From the NCBI RefSeq assembly GCF_040719265.1, contig NZ_JBFDAH010000015.1:47284-111283 (forward strand): DNA of 64,000 nt. The letters are read 5' to 3'. Shown one piece after another: positions 9,485-19,072 of this stretch. How positions within the stretch are numbered: position 1 is the first letter of the stretch; each line of letters begins with the position of its first letter. The position numbers and the translations under genes are program-made. The DNA is from Aliikangiella maris (GTDB lineage Bacteria; Pseudomonadota; Gammaproteobacteria; Enterobacterales; Kangiellaceae). Under the pieces are notes generated by a model. It was not told the origin of the DNA and did no database searches. It saw only the letters and a list, made by a program, of their open reading frames with translations.

Positions 9485-11323
9485 CTAATTCGTTTGATAG
9501 CTCACAGTAAAATAAAACTCGCGTTCAACCGGATAATATCCCGATACCTGAGTAGGCGCTTCATCTAATGCATCATTGACTTTTAACTGGAATTTCCAAT
9601 TAGTATTCAATTCATAAGCAACCCCTAAATTCAGGCGAACATAGCTGTCAAGCATCATCGGACTATAGGTCTGGAAATCATTATCAGGACGTTCGCCAAC
9701 ATATTGAATTTGTGCAAACCAATCCAACTGTTGCTCAGCATAACTCAACTGATAACCCGCCTGTTCTTTAGCTCGTCTTAATAATTGTTGCTTGGTAGTG
9801 GTATTTTCTGCTTTTGTGTGACTGGCAGTCAATTGATGTGACCAATTCCCGTGTGTTAATTTATAGGTCAAATCAACACCAGAAATTTCAGCTTCCCCAA
9901 CATTTTGTGGTGTCCACGCGCCTTCACTATCGGGTGTCCACTGAATCAAATTTTCAATTTCTGACTCATAAACACTAACCGTTAAGCGTCCACCGAAAAT
10001 ATCGCCTTTATATACCAGTTCGATATTGTCAGATAGCTCAAAATTCAATTCAGGATTACCCCCGTAAGGATAATATAAATCATTAAAAGTAGGCGCTTTA
10101 AAGCCTTCGGCGTAATTGATGCTAAGCAAATGGTTATCGGCGATGCGAAAACCGATGCCAAAATTCACACTGGTTTCACTATTAACTCGCTGAATATCAT
10201 CATAACGTACCGCTAAATCAGCCAACCATAGCTCACCAATATAGTTAAAGCCTATTTGCGCACTTTTCGACTCTCGCTGTTTTAACGCATAGTCACTGGT
10301 TGTATGCCGAATATCATCTAATAGCCATTCAATACCGCCGCTAAATGAAAACTCTTGATTGATCTGATGGCGGGTTAAATAGTTATATTGTTCACGGCGT
10401 GTTTCATAGTTACCAGCAGTAGCTCGCGTTACCCCATTACCAACCGAGTAAAATCTATCTCGATTAACCGACCAGGCCAATTGATGATTCCATTCGTTAG
10501 TATGATAAAGATATCTTAAATTCCAAAAATGATTTTTATAATGCGATTGATTCCCCAAATAACTGGTATCAAAATCATATTGGCCTTTATCAACCTGCGC
10601 AACCCAATCAAATGTGTGATGCTCACTTTTTTGATAACTACCGCGCATTGCAATTGAATCGTTTTTAAAACCGTCATCATCATTTTCATCATCAATACGC
10701 ACATCAAAGCCATCTGATTTTTTGTGGCTGTAAGTCACGGTGTTATTAAGCGTCTCATCACCAAAACCTAGTGCAACATCAACTTCGGCTGAGTCATTAC
10801 TCCCCATAGTAACACCTATACGGGATTCACTCGATAAATAGCGACGAGTAAATATTTGAATGACACCACCAATTGCATCACTTCCCCAAATGGCCGCGCG
10901 CGGACCTTTGACAATTTCAACCCGTTCGACTTGTGCCATTGGTATATTAGAAATTGATTTTTCGCCCAAGGTGGCAGAACCGACACGTACGCCATCAATT
11001 AATACCAGCACTTGATTTGAATTGGCTCCACGCACAAATAAAGATGAATCTTGGGCATGTCCCCCTTTTTGAACCGAATCAAGTCCAGATACATTAACCA
11101 ATAAATCAATTAACGAGCGAGGTTGAATTTTTTCGATATCAGCACGAGTAATAATTTCAACATCAGTTAAAGTGTCATTAATATCTTGCTGGATTCGATT
11201 GGCAGTAACAACGATTTTTTCATCCTGTGATTGACTCTCTACAGCGTCATCAGCAATTGTTGCTAGACTCCCGGAAGATGCGATTGCCAGAACGGTTGCT
11301 CGCAGTAAAAATTGTTTTTTCAT
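9485..11323 (-). CDS. btuB: TonB-dependent outer-membrane vitamin B12 receptor BtuB
   Basis: A 612-residue outer-membrane beta-barrel that imports cobalamins with energy from TonB. There is a signal peptide at 1-24, a TonB box DEKIVVTANR soon after, a plug domain (about 45-155, with VLVLIDGVRVG and VEIVKGPRAAIWGSDAIGGVI) and a 22-strand-type barrel with a Ca-binding-like acidic loop DDENDDDGFKND. Length matches E. coli BtuB (614). The ending YFTVSYQTN lacks the terminal aromatic residue usual for porin-type proteins, a minor oddity. It is preceded on the same strand by a cobalamin riboswitch and terminator-like hairpin, so it is very likely repressed when adenosylcobalamin is plentiful. It leads the phosphatase-cbiB-cobD group. 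Confidence 0.94.
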   Translation of the reverse strand: MKKQFLLRATVLAIASSGSLATIADDAVESQSQDEKIVVTANRIQQDINDTLTDVEIITRADIEKIQPRSLIDLLVNVSGLDSVQKGGHAQDSSLFVRGANSNQVLVLIDGVRVGSATLGEKSISNIPMAQVERVEIVKGPRAAIWGSDAIGGVIQIFTRRYLSSESRIGVTMGSNDSAEVDVALGFGDETLNNTVTYSHKKSDGFDVRIDDENDDDGFKNDSIAMRGSYQKSEHHTFDWVAQVDKGQYDFDTSYLGNQSHYKNHFWNLRYLYHTNEWNHQLAWSVNRDRFYSVGNGVTRATAGNYETRREQYNYLTRHQINQEFSFSGGIEWLLDDIRHTTSDYALKQRESKSAQIGFNYIGELWLADLAVRYDDIQRVNSETSVNFGIGFRIADNHLLSINYAEGFKAPTFNDLYYPYGGNPELNFELSDNIELVYKGDIFGGRLTVSVYESEIENLIQWTPDSEGAWTPQNVGEAEISGVDLTYKLTHGNWSHQLTASHTKAENTTTKQQLLRRAKEQAGYQLSYAEQQLDWFAQIQYVGERPDNDFQTYSPMMLDSYVRLNLGVAYELNTNWKFQLKVNDALDEAPTQVSGYYPVEREFYFTVSYQTN

Positions 11324-11372
11324 TCTCTGTTTACCCGTATAACAGTAACGCCCGCCGCGCTACTTAAAAATT

Positions 11373-11388
11373 TGAGGTTTATTCCTCA
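11373..11388 (-). terminator. Terminator-like expression platform of the btuB riboswitch
   Basis: On the minus strand TGAGG-aataaa-CCTCA is followed by AATTTTT, about 50 bases before the btuB start and after the riboswitch aptamer. This is the expected position for a ligand-controlled termination hairpin. Confidence 0.5.
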
Positions 11389-11394
11389 CCCTAA

Positions 11395-11555
11395 AAAATG
11401 GATTAAGCTTGTATCGGGCTTAGCTAAAAATTTAATCGGTCGAGCATCACTCTACCTCAACTCAATTTTCAAACATTACCGTTGCGGGGGCAGCGTCAGA
11501 ATCTCACTGACTTCCGAAGATGGCTATCGTTCGATAAGCCGCTTAATCAACCAAA
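11395..11555 (-). promoter_or_regulatory. Cobalamin riboswitch upstream of btuB
   Basis: On the minus strand the conserved core reads GGAAGTCAGTGAGATTCTGA, then CGCTGCCCCCGCAACGGTAA (revcomp of about 11475-11514), which matches the classic cobalamin aptamer core (GGGAA..GGTGaGAatCC..GCCCCCGCcACtGT). A degenerate B12-box-like segment, AAGCCCGATACAAGC, lies at about 11407-11423. The total is about 160 bases, compact for the class. It lies between btuF and btuB, giving btuB its own control point inside the cluster. Ends are approximate. Confidence 0.82.
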
Positions 11556-11679
11556 AATTCCTTTTACTTAATCATTCTATCCTTGTGACACTAAATGTTG
11601 ATAATAATTAAACATTTAACGACAATTCTTTTCATTTTCAATAACCTTTTTATTTTTAAATAGGCGAGATACCCATCAA

Positions 11680-12585
11680 CTAACGAGCCTGATCAATGGC
11701 ATGACATAGCTGGGCTAAGCCTTCAACAGCCCGCGGCCCGAAACGGTGCAGTAAATCACCATCAATCACCGTGAAATGATCATTTTTAATCGCCTGTATA
11801 TTCTTCCAGTTTTGCCAAATTTGTTTTTTAGCGCCCACATTTCCAGAGTGATGAGGGACAATAATCACTTCAGGGTCTCGAGCTAAAATACTTTCAAAAT
11901 CAATTACCGGATATTCATTTTCAGCATCTGAAAAAACATTTTGACCATGACAATCTTCAAGCAACGACTCAACCCAGCTTCCCGGGCCAACGGTACGTAG
12001 AGGGTCATGCCAAAGCTGATAAAAAACTTTAACCGGTCTTTTTTCAGCATATTTTTCCGTAATTTGCTGATATTGTTTTTTTATTTTATTGATGACTTGG
12101 GCAGCCTGTTGCTGATGACCAATTTTTTCACCCAATAATTTCATATCAATGAAAATGCCATCTATTTGCTTAGGGTGCGTATAAAAAATATTAAATCCGA
12201 GCGATGCCAGTTTTCTTAAATCACTTAATTTGTTTCCGCCTTTCCAGGCAATAATCAAATCAGGTTTTAGCTTTACCACTTGCTCAATTTGTACTCCGGC
12301 ATAACTACCAATACGCAAAATATTTTGCGCTGCCTTTGGATAGTCGGCATATTCAACCGTACCGACTATCTTGTCACCAGCACCTATGGCAAATAACATT
12401 TCAACTGAATGTGGTGAAAGCGCAATAATTCGTTCAACCTTTTTGGGTGAAGACTGATTCAACGCTTGCTCGCCAGCTTTCTCGTGTACCTTATCAGAAA
12501 GGCTTTTGGATTCTCCATGACAGGAAATTGAAACAACCCCAACACAGTATAAAAAACATGCAAACCCAAATCGTTTAAGACTCAC
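11680..12585 (-). CDS. btuF: Vitamin B12 ABC transporter periplasmic binding protein BtuF
   Basis: A 301-residue exported binding protein that delivers cobalamin to BtuCD. The N-terminus is a signal peptide (about 1-23) with a cysteine in SISCHG; the lipobox is imperfect, so it is either periplasmic or a lipoprotein. The mature part begins with the family block VERIIALSPHSVEMLFAIGAGDKIVG and contains LKPDLIIAWKGG. It begins with GTG, overlapping the cobO stop as GTGA, so the two are translationally coupled. It is the last gene of the first riboswitch-controlled group, separated from its partner btuC and btuD genes by the cob genes. Cobalamin rather than siderophore is inferred from context. 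Confidence 0.88.
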   Translation of the reverse strand: MSLKRFGFACFLYCVGVVSISCHGESKSLSDKVHEKAGEQALNQSSPKKVERIIALSPHSVEMLFAIGAGDKIVGTVEYADYPKAAQNILRIGSYAGVQIEQVVKLKPDLIIAWKGGNKLSDLRKLASLGFNIFYTHPKQIDGIFIDMKLLGEKIGHQQQAAQVINKIKKQYQQITEKYAEKRPVKVFYQLWHDPLRTVGPGSWVESLLEDCHGQNVFSDAENEYPVIDFESILARDPEVIIVPHHSGNVGAKKQIWQNWKNIQAIKNDHFTVIDGDLLHRFGPRAVEGLAQLCHAIDQAR

Positions 12586-13175
12586 CAGTCGACTCCTTTA
12601 CGCGCTTTTATACCCGCTTTAAAAGCATGCTTTTCTTCTTTAATTTCACTGACGGTATCAGCCATATCTCTTAATTCACGAATCGCGCCTCGACCGGTTA
12701 CAATCACTGACTGATTTTCTGGACGATTTTTTAATGCCGATAAAACCTCTTCTTTATCTAGATAGTCATAACCGAGCATATAAGTTAACTCATCAAGTAA
12801 TACCAAGTGATATTGCGGATCGGCTAAAAACGCTTTTGCTTGTTGCCAAACGCGGGTTGCCGCTTCAATATCGCCAGCCCTATCTTGTGTGTTCCAGGTA
12901 AACCCCGTTCCCATCACCGCAAATGGCACACCATATTGCTCAAGTAAATTACGCTCACCACTTTCCCACTTACCTTTAATAAACTGCACAACCGCTGCTT
13001 TATAACCATGCCCAACACAACGAACAACAGTGCCAAATCCCGAAGTTGATTTACCTTTACCATTGCCGGTAATGACCAATAAAAGCCCTTTTTCAATTTG
13101 TGCTTGAGCAACTCGGGCATCAACTTTTTCTTTCATTTTTTGGGATTTAATTTTATGCTTTTCTTGTGCATCCAT
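12582..13175 (-). CDS. cobO: Corrinoid adenosyltransferase, CobO/BtuR (CobA) family
   Basis: A 197-residue enzyme that transfers the adenosyl group of ATP to Co(I) corrinoids. The P-loop GNGKGKST (about 37-44) is typical of this P-loop-type family, followed by QFIKGKWESGE and VLLDELTYML. It starts with ATG about 75 bases after cobQ ends and overlaps btuF by four bases. A second adenosyltransferase of the unrelated PduO family is encoded at 21693-22262, so this genome has two evolutionary types. Length and motifs are normal. Confidence 0.92.
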   Translation of the reverse strand: MDAQEKHKIKSQKMKEKVDARVAQAQIEKGLLLVITGNGKGKSTSGFGTVVRCVGHGYKAAVVQFIKGKWESGERNLLEQYGVPFAVMGTGFTWNTQDRAGDIEAATRVWQQAKAFLADPQYHLVLLDELTYMLGYDYLDKEEVLSALKNRPENQSVIVTGRGAIRELRDMADTVSEIKEEKHAFKAGIKARKGVDW

Positions 13176-13249
13176 TAGTTATTTCTCTTAAGTTAATTTA
13201 AATTGGTTTAATTCAATCTGGTTTATTTCAGTAAGGTTTGAAAATTCGA

Positions 13250-14740
13250 TTAACGTTTATTTGACATTGCAATTTGCAAAATAGCCTCAATATTTAAATG
13301 CGCTTCAAATACATCCGCCAATCGATCTAATTCGGACTCTCTGACATCTTGCCAGTCTTCACAGACAATCTGTTGTTCGGCTGCCCAATACAAAATGCTT
13401 TGCAGACTATCTTTCTTCTCAAACAGTCCATGTAAATAGGTTCCCATAATTTGTTTATCTTCACTAATAACACCATCGGTATAGGTTTCACCATGATATT
13501 CAGCAACTTTGGCAAAGGGTCTATTTAATGCAGGCCCCCGCGATACACCACAATGAATTTCATACCCTGAAACTGGCGCAGAATGATTTAAATTCATATT
13601 ACCTTGAACTTGTTTGAGTTGCTTGTGCGGCATTAATGTCGTCGAAAATGCCAATAAATTCAATCCAGGAGTTGACCCGGCTTGACTTTCAATACCATCC
13701 GGATCGTTAATTGACTGACCTAACATTTGAAAGCCTCCACAAATTCCCAGCAGTTTACCACCATAACGCAAATGTTTTTTTATTTCGGTTTCCCAACCTT
13801 GTTCACGCAAATAACTTAAATCATTTCTAACACTTTTGCTGCCGGGTAAAATAATCAAATCAGCGCCCATTAAAGACTGACCTGCAGGCACAAATTCAAA
13901 TTGGATTTTAGGGTGCCATTTTAATGGCTCAAAATCAGTATGATTGCTGATTCGTGGAATAACCGGTACTTTTACTTTTAGTTGGCTATCTTCAGTCACT
14001 GACTCCACATCAATGGCATCCTCGGCATCCAGTTTCAAAGATTGCAGATAAGGCAGCACACCGAATAAAGTTTTGTGTGTGTAATTTTCTAACCAATCTA
14101 AACCACTTTGCAGTAACGACAAACGCCCACGAAATTTATTAATAATAAAGCCCTTAATACGTGCTTGCTCTGATGCAGACAGCAAGTTAACAGTACCCGT
14201 TAAGTGGGCAAATACGCCCCCTCTGTCAATGTCACTAATTAAAATAACTGGACAATCAACCGCCTCAGCAAATCCCATATTGGCAATATCATTTTGGCGT
14301 AAATTAATTTCGGCAGGACTACCCGCGCCTTCAACTAAAACAACATCATATTGTTGCAGTAGCTTTTGGTATGACTGTAAAACTTTGGCAAACGCCAGTT
14401 GTTTGATATCACCAAAAGTATTGGCATCAAGTTGTGAAACGGCTTTACCATGAATGATTACTTGCGACTTCATATCACTACTTGGCTTTAATAAAACCGG
14501 ATTAAAGTCAGTCGATAAAGGTAATCCACAGGCAATGGCCTGTAATGCTTGCGCTCGACCTATTTCTCCACCACAAGGGGTGACCGCACTATTTAGTGCC
14601 ATATTTTGAGGCTTAAATGGTGCAACATTAATTCCGTGTCGTTTAAAGACTCGGCATAAACCAGCCACACAAATACTTTTTCCGGCATCAGATGTAGTCC
14701 CCTGAATCATCAGGCTTCTGCCGTTAAATACATCGCTCAT
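13250..14740 (-). CDS. cobQ: Adenosylcobyric acid synthase CobQ/CbiP
   Basis: A 496-residue glutamine amidotransferase that amidates four side chains of adenosylcobyrinic acid a,c-diamide. The N-terminal dethiobiotin-synthetase-like ATPase begins with MIQGTTSDAGKS; KPQNMALNS and EGAGSPAEINL are family blocks. The C-terminal class I-like amidotransferase domain has the nucleophile in GICGGFQMLG and the histidine in MGTYLHGLFE. Its presence in a locus without corrin-ring genes suggests use of imported incomplete corrinoids, or that ring-synthesis genes lie elsewhere. It lies between the second phosphatase gene and cobO on the minus strand. Confidence 0.95.
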   Translation of the reverse strand: MSDVFNGRSLMIQGTTSDAGKSICVAGLCRVFKRHGINVAPFKPQNMALNSAVTPCGGEIGRAQALQAIACGLPLSTDFNPVLLKPSSDMKSQVIIHGKAVSQLDANTFGDIKQLAFAKVLQSYQKLLQQYDVVLVEGAGSPAEINLRQNDIANMGFAEAVDCPVILISDIDRGGVFAHLTGTVNLLSASEQARIKGFIINKFRGRLSLLQSGLDWLENYTHKTLFGVLPYLQSLKLDAEDAIDVESVTEDSQLKVKVPVIPRISNHTDFEPLKWHPKIQFEFVPAGQSLMGADLIILPGSKSVRNDLSYLREQGWETEIKKHLRYGGKLLGICGGFQMLGQSINDPDGIESQAGSTPGLNLLAFSTTLMPHKQLKQVQGNMNLNHSAPVSGYEIHCGVSRGPALNRPFAKVAEYHGETYTDGVISEDKQIMGTYLHGLFEKKDSLQSILYWAAEQQIVCEDWQDVRESELDRLADVFEAHLNIEAILQIAMSNKR

Positions 14741-14779
14741 TTATTGATTCCAAACCTGATTAATTAACCTAATAAAACT

Positions 14780-15445
14780 TTAAGGCAGCCCGACACATTC
14801 GTAATGTCGCTCATGACTGGTGGGTATTTCAGGAACTTCGCGACGATAATTCATTAACATGATTTGCGGAATTATTTTTTTATCATGATAAAAACGAATA
14901 TGGGTAATACTGCCATAATCTAACGCAAATCGTTTAAACTGGATGCCTGATTCATAATCAATATTCAAACACCAGGCAATGAGTGTTCGAATAACGCCTG
15001 CATGAGTAAATACCAGAATATTTTTTCCCATATGAGTGAGTAACATTTTTTCCATCACTCGCTCAACACGATGGCAAAAATCCCACAAAGGCTCACCTTT
15101 TGGCGGCATAAATTTCGCTGGTTGATTAAAAAAATTATTCAACTCATCAGGATAATTTTCATATAAAAAATCGTAGGTTTCACCATCCCAGTCACCAAAA
15201 AAACATTCTTTCCAACGAGCATCAATTTCTAAAGCAACTTTATTTTTTTTAGCATAACGCTGAGCAAAATCAGCACAGCGAATCAGCGGACTGGAAATGA
15301 CAAGATCAATGCCAGAAATCGGTTTAATATTCGTTTCCATTTGCGCCCAGCCTAACTGATTGAGTGGTGAGTCAGTAAATCCCAGTAGTGTTTTTTTCAG
15401 CACTGGTTCACCATGACGAACAAAAAATACATCGGTGCAAATCAT
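14780..15445 (-). CDS. Second histidine phosphatase family protein (CobC-like)
   Basis: A 221-residue phosphoglycerate-mutase-like phosphatase with FVRHGEPV near the N-terminus, LLGFTDSPLNQLG, VISSPLIRCADFAQ and the second catalytic histidine in VFTHAGVIRTL. In position between cobU and cobQ, and with the LGxxDxPLxxxG block, it is a good candidate for alpha-ribazole-5'-phosphate phosphatase (CobC). The window encodes another such protein at 8697-9350; which is the true CobC, or whether they divide the nucleotide-phosphate and cobalamin-phosphate substrates, cannot be told. It begins three bases after the cobU stop. Confidence 0.78.
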   Translation of the reverse strand: MICTDVFFVRHGEPVLKKTLLGFTDSPLNQLGWAQMETNIKPISGIDLVISSPLIRCADFAQRYAKKNKVALEIDARWKECFFGDWDGETYDFLYENYPDELNNFFNQPAKFMPPKGEPLWDFCHRVERVMEKMLLTHMGKNILVFTHAGVIRTLIAWCLNIDYESGIQFKRFALDYGSITHIRFYHDKKIIPQIMLMNYRREVPEIPTSHERHYECVGLP

Positions 15446-15448
15446 CGA

Positions 15449-15994
15449 TTAACTATCCTTGAATTTGTTTTGAGATTTCAGATTTATAGCGCAACCAGCA
15501 ACAACCAGTGAAACAGATTCAGCAAGAGAAGCCAGAGCCTGATTAAGCCAGCCAGCCTCATCGACAAATTGACGATTCAACTCTCCCATTGGCACAATGC
15601 CACTCCCCACTTCATTCGATACAATCACAATCGTTGCTTGAGAATTTTCAATCGCCTCGAGAAATGCCGCTTTTTGTAATGACCATTGTGCAATTTCGCC
15701 ACAGCAAAGCCAGTTACTCAAATACAAGGTCATGCACTCAATGAGTAAAACCTGATTTTTTTTGTTATGTTTAGTTATAATTTGAGATAAATCGAGCGGC
15801 TCTTCAATTAACTGCCAATGGGCAGGGCGACTCTGTTGATGATGTTTAATTCGCTGTTTCATCTCATCATCTCCCGCGGTTGCGGTAGCAACATATAACA
15901 CCTCGGGCGAAGGCGTAAAGGAAATCTCGTTGACTATTTGCTCTGCAAATCGGCTCTTTCCCGAGCGAGCGCCACCTATTACCAAGTGCAGCAT
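15449..15994 (-). CDS. cobU: Adenosylcobinamide kinase / adenosylcobinamide-phosphate guanylyltransferase
   Basis: A 181-residue bifunctional enzyme (CobU, CobP in Pseudomonas) that phosphorylates adenosylcobinamide and then forms the GDP derivative. Visible are the P-loop GGARSGKSRFAEQ at 7-19, YVATATAGDDEM, HQQSRPAHW (the guanylylated histidine region), and VSNEVGSGIVPMG, all classic family blocks. The ATG directly abuts the cobS stop-side codon of the next gene (end to start with no gap), so translation is tightly coupled. It works immediately before CobS. Confidence 0.95.
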   Translation of the reverse strand: MLHLVIGGARSGKSRFAEQIVNEISFTPSPEVLYVATATAGDDEMKQRIKHHQQSRPAHWQLIEEPLDLSQIITKHNKKNQVLLIECMTLYLSNWLCCGEIAQWSLQKAAFLEAIENSQATIVIVSNEVGSGIVPMGELNRQFVDEAGWLNQALASLAESVSLVVAGCAINLKSQNKFKDS

Positions 15995-16756
15995 TTAAAC
16001 ATTCACCTGTGCCGATAAAAGCACCATATAAATTGTCAATTCACTCAATTGTTGAGTCGCCCCCAAAGTGTCACCGGTAAAACCGCCAATTTGTTTTTTG
16101 AGATATATCGAAATACCAATCGCTAATGCGATAAGCAGTAATAACATTTTAATAATCAGGTCAGGAATCAGTAGCAGGCTGCCAGCTCCAATTGCAATAC
16201 TGATATGCCAATTGCGCTTATTCATTTTTTCTGCCAACGGTTTTGCTTTACTGGTGTCAGTATCTGAAACGTATGGCAGATAGTAGATCATACCATTAGC
16301 TACCGTTCGACTTAAGGGATGAGCAACCAAAAATGCCAACCAGGTCTGCTCAATTTGAATTAAAATTGCCCACTTTAAACTTAAAGCAAACCAAATGGCC
16401 ACAGCACCATAGGTTCCTAGTCGAGAATCTTTCATAATGCTGAGTTTTTTCTCACTTGTCCAACCCCCACCTAATCCATCACAAGTATCCGCCAAACCAT
16501 CTTCATGAAAGCAACCCGTTAATAAAATACTCACTAACATACTCAGCAAAATGGCAATTGAATTTGAGAAAAGCGGTAAAAACAACCAATAACTCAACGC
16601 ACAAATAATACCAATCAGCCAGCCAACCAAGGGAAAATAGCGACTAGCCTGATTGAGCTTTTGCTGATCAAAGTCGATGTTTTGTGGCATGGGTATACGC
16701 GTAAAAAAGCCCAGCGCAATATAAAACAAATTCAGTTGTGCTTTAATTCCGGTCAT
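15995..16756 (-). CDS. cobS: Adenosylcobinamide-GDP ribazoletransferase (cobalamin synthase)
   Basis: A 253-residue polytopic membrane enzyme that joins adenosylcobinamide-GDP and alpha-ribazole(-P) to give adenosylcobalamin(-P). The acidic signature HEDGLADTCDGLGGG is at about residues 84-98, followed by KDSRLGTYG; a later GGFTGDTLGATQQ motif is also typical. About six hydrophobic segments are visible. The gene overlaps cobT by four bases (ATGA) and abuts cobU, forming a compact cobT-cobS-cobU unit. Confidence 0.95.
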   Translation of the reverse strand: MTGIKAQLNLFYIALGFFTRIPMPQNIDFDQQKLNQASRYFPLVGWLIGIICALSYWLFLPLFSNSIAILLSMLVSILLTGCFHEDGLADTCDGLGGGWTSEKKLSIMKDSRLGTYGAVAIWFALSLKWAILIQIEQTWLAFLVAHPLSRTVANGMIYYLPYVSDTDTSKAKPLAEKMNKRNWHISIAIGAGSLLLIPDLIIKMLLLLIALAIGISIYLKKQIGGFTGDTLGATQQLSELTIYMVLLSAQVNV

Positions 16757-17781
16757 ACTGACTGCACCCCAGCACTTTCAAAACTGGCCATGTCGTTGTA
16801 AAAAGCCTGCGCGGCTTTTAGTAAGGGATAAGCTAGCGCGGCACCAGTGCCCTCACCAAGTCGAAGCTCAAGTTTAAGCAGCGGCTTTACTTGCATAAAA
16901 GATAATAATTTTTGATGTCCTGACTCATTCGACTGATGACAAAAGATCATATAATCTTTTGCCGCAGGCACAATTTCACAAGCCACAAGTGCCGCCGTTG
17001 AAGAGATAAATCCATCTACCAGAATAATACTTTGACATTCTGCGGCTGCCAGCATCGCTCCAACCGTTTGTACAATTTCAAATCCACCCAAAGTTGCCAA
17101 AATGCTTTTGATATCGGTTAGGCGATTGTGATGTTTCAACAAAGCCGATTGAATCAGTTGCAATTTTTTCGTATATACCACATCACTAATGCCGGTGCCG
17201 CGGCCCACACACTCTTCTACAGGTAGTTGAGTAATCGCGCTCATCAACGCTGCAGCGGCAGAAGTATTTCCAATCCCCATTTCGCCAAATCCAAAAACAT
17301 TACTTCCTTGGCTAACATGCCGATAAATAATTTCTGCACCAAGCGAGATCCCTTTTTGCACCGACTGCAAACTCATTGCAGGTTCATGGATAAAGTTTTT
17401 TGTACCGCGTCCCAGTGATTGTACAGTTAATTCAGGATGACTAATTGGCTGTAAAATACCCGCATCAATAATTTCCAACTGCATTTGACTGCTTTGGCAA
17501 AAACAATTAATTGCAGCACCGCCACTTAAAAAATTTTGTACCATTTGCGCAGTAACTGTCGAAGGCGCAATACTGATTCCTTCTTCTGCGATACCATGAT
17601 CGCCCGCAAAAACCAGCATTACCGGTTGCTGTAAATGAATTTTCTTGGGGCCGGTTATCATGGCCAGCTTGACCGCCAAAGCTTCTAATTCACCCAGCGC
17701 ACCTAACGGTTTTGTTTTATTATCAATAAACTGCTGAATTGATTGACGATTAGTACTGTCGAGTGAAGAAATATCAAACAT
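16753..17781 (-). CDS. cobT: Nicotinate-nucleotide-dimethylbenzimidazole phosphoribosyltransferase
   Basis: A 342-residue enzyme that activates the lower-ligand base to alpha-ribazole phosphate. Visible are VFAGDHGIAEEG, the GFGEMGIGNTSAAAA motif (about 170-185), GRGTGISD and the C-terminal LRLGEGTGAALAYPL, which carries the catalytic glutamate (the residue equivalent to E317 of Salmonella CobT). Length is close to the family norm (about 350). It overlaps cobS by four bases. No bluB for dimethylbenzimidazole synthesis was seen in the window. Confidence 0.95.
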   Translation of the reverse strand: MFDISSLDSTNRQSIQQFIDNKTKPLGALGELEALAVKLAMITGPKKIHLQQPVMLVFAGDHGIAEEGISIAPSTVTAQMVQNFLSGGAAINCFCQSSQMQLEIIDAGILQPISHPELTVQSLGRGTKNFIHEPAMSLQSVQKGISLGAEIIYRHVSQGSNVFGFGEMGIGNTSAAAALMSAITQLPVEECVGRGTGISDVVYTKKLQLIQSALLKHHNRLTDIKSILATLGGFEIVQTVGAMLAAAECQSIILVDGFISSTAALVACEIVPAAKDYMIFCHQSNESGHQKLLSFMQVKPLLKLELRLGEGTGAALAYPLLKAAQAFYNDMASFESAGVQSV

Positions 17782-17919
17782 ATTAAATAACTCTCAAAAT
17801 GTTCCAACAATAAGCTTTCACAATACACTCTCACCAAAAGCTTTTACAAAAAATTCTCACAAAAACTTATCTCAAAGTTTCTCTTTAAAATCATGCTTAA
17901 AAAAGCAAGTCTCGACTAA

Positions 17920-19011
17920 CTAATCGACGCTGTCTGACTGACTACGATGTTTTAAGATCACAAAAAAGAATAGACTGCCAGCAGCTGAAGTGACAATACC
18001 AACAGGCAAGACCTGATGCATCAATACGGAACGGGCAATCACATCAACCCAAATCATAAAGGTTCCGCCGAGTATTAACGACATCATTAATACGCGATGA
18101 ATTTGTGCACCAACAATATAACGCGAAATATGGGGAATCATTAATCCAACAAAACCTATACCACCAACATGGGCGACCAGTACAGCAGTTACCATCGCAC
18201 AAGCAATTAACATTGCAAGACGCAACTGACTAACCGGAATGCCCAAAGTTAACGCACTTTCATCGCCCGCCTGCAGAGCAGCCAGCCAGCGCCTGAATGT
18301 AAACACAAACGCAACACCAATGAGTAGCATTGATACAGGCAACCACATTTCGGACCACTGCGAATTAGAAAAACTGCCCATCATCCAAAATAATACGGTA
18401 GCGGCGGTATCTGGGTCGGAATAGTAAAGAATTAGACTGGTAAATGCGCTCAACATAAATGAAACAGCAACTCCCGACAGCAACAATCGCTCAACATTAA
18501 ATGCCGATTTTCCTGCCAGAATCAGCATTAATGCCACCGAAAAAATACCGCCAATCAATGCCCCCATTGTGATTGAAATAATAGCACTGGAAATACCTGC
18601 CATAACAATCACTGCACCCAGTGAAGATCCTGCTGATATGCCAAACAAATAGGGATCGGCTAATGGATTTCGGGTTACAGCTTGCAAAACGGCACCGCAC
18701 ATAGAGAGCCCGGCGCCAGTTAAGAGCGCCATTAAAATTCGGGGCAATCGGATTTCCCAAATAATTTTTTGGTTAACCTCTGACACAGCGCAAACTGCCA
18801 GATCATCATTGCAACTAAACAATGTCTGAAAAATATCACTCATACTGACCTGAACACTACCGATTCCAGTCGCCAGCATAATGCTAATTATTAGGCTAAT
18901 TAATGATACACTTAGCACGACCAAAAACTGCGGCGAATACCGTTTTATTTCGGTGTGCACAATTTGTTGTGCATTGATGTTTACCGGTTGGGCAAAACTC
19001 TTTTCATTCAT
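17920..19011 (-). CDS. btuC: Cobalamin ABC transporter permease BtuC (FecCD family)
   Basis: An inner-membrane permease of about 363 residues with ten or so hydrophobic segments. The family block TRNPLADPYLFGISAGSSLGAV is present, as is the cytoplasmic coupling region GLMIPHISRYIVG. I place the start at ATG 19009-19011; an in-frame GTG four codons upstream (19023) is the alternative. About 50-60 bases separate it from btuD upstream, and it precedes cobT. The family also transports iron siderophores; the riboswitch and cob neighbours point to corrinoids. Confidence 0.88.
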   Translation of the reverse strand: MNEKSFAQPVNINAQQIVHTEIKRYSPQFLVVLSVSLISLIISIMLATGIGSVQVSMSDIFQTLFSCNDDLAVCAVSEVNQKIIWEIRLPRILMALLTGAGLSMCGAVLQAVTRNPLADPYLFGISAGSSLGAVIVMAGISSAIISITMGALIGGIFSVALMLILAGKSAFNVERLLLSGVAVSFMLSAFTSLILYYSDPDTAATVLFWMMGSFSNSQWSEMWLPVSMLLIGVAFVFTFRRWLAALQAGDESALTLGIPVSQLRLAMLIACAMVTAVLVAHVGGIGFVGLMIPHISRYIVGAQIHRVLMMSLILGGTFMIWVDVIARSVLMHQVLPVGIVTSAAGSLFFFVILKHRSQSDSVD

Positions 19012-19072
19012 TGCTAAGATCACTCATCGCGTTCGCATTCATCACATCTGTCACACCTCAATAAAATAGCTA

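Noticed and set aside
11312..11611. 99-residue plus-strand ORF before btuB
   Set aside because: It runs antisense through the riboswitch and has no coding features.
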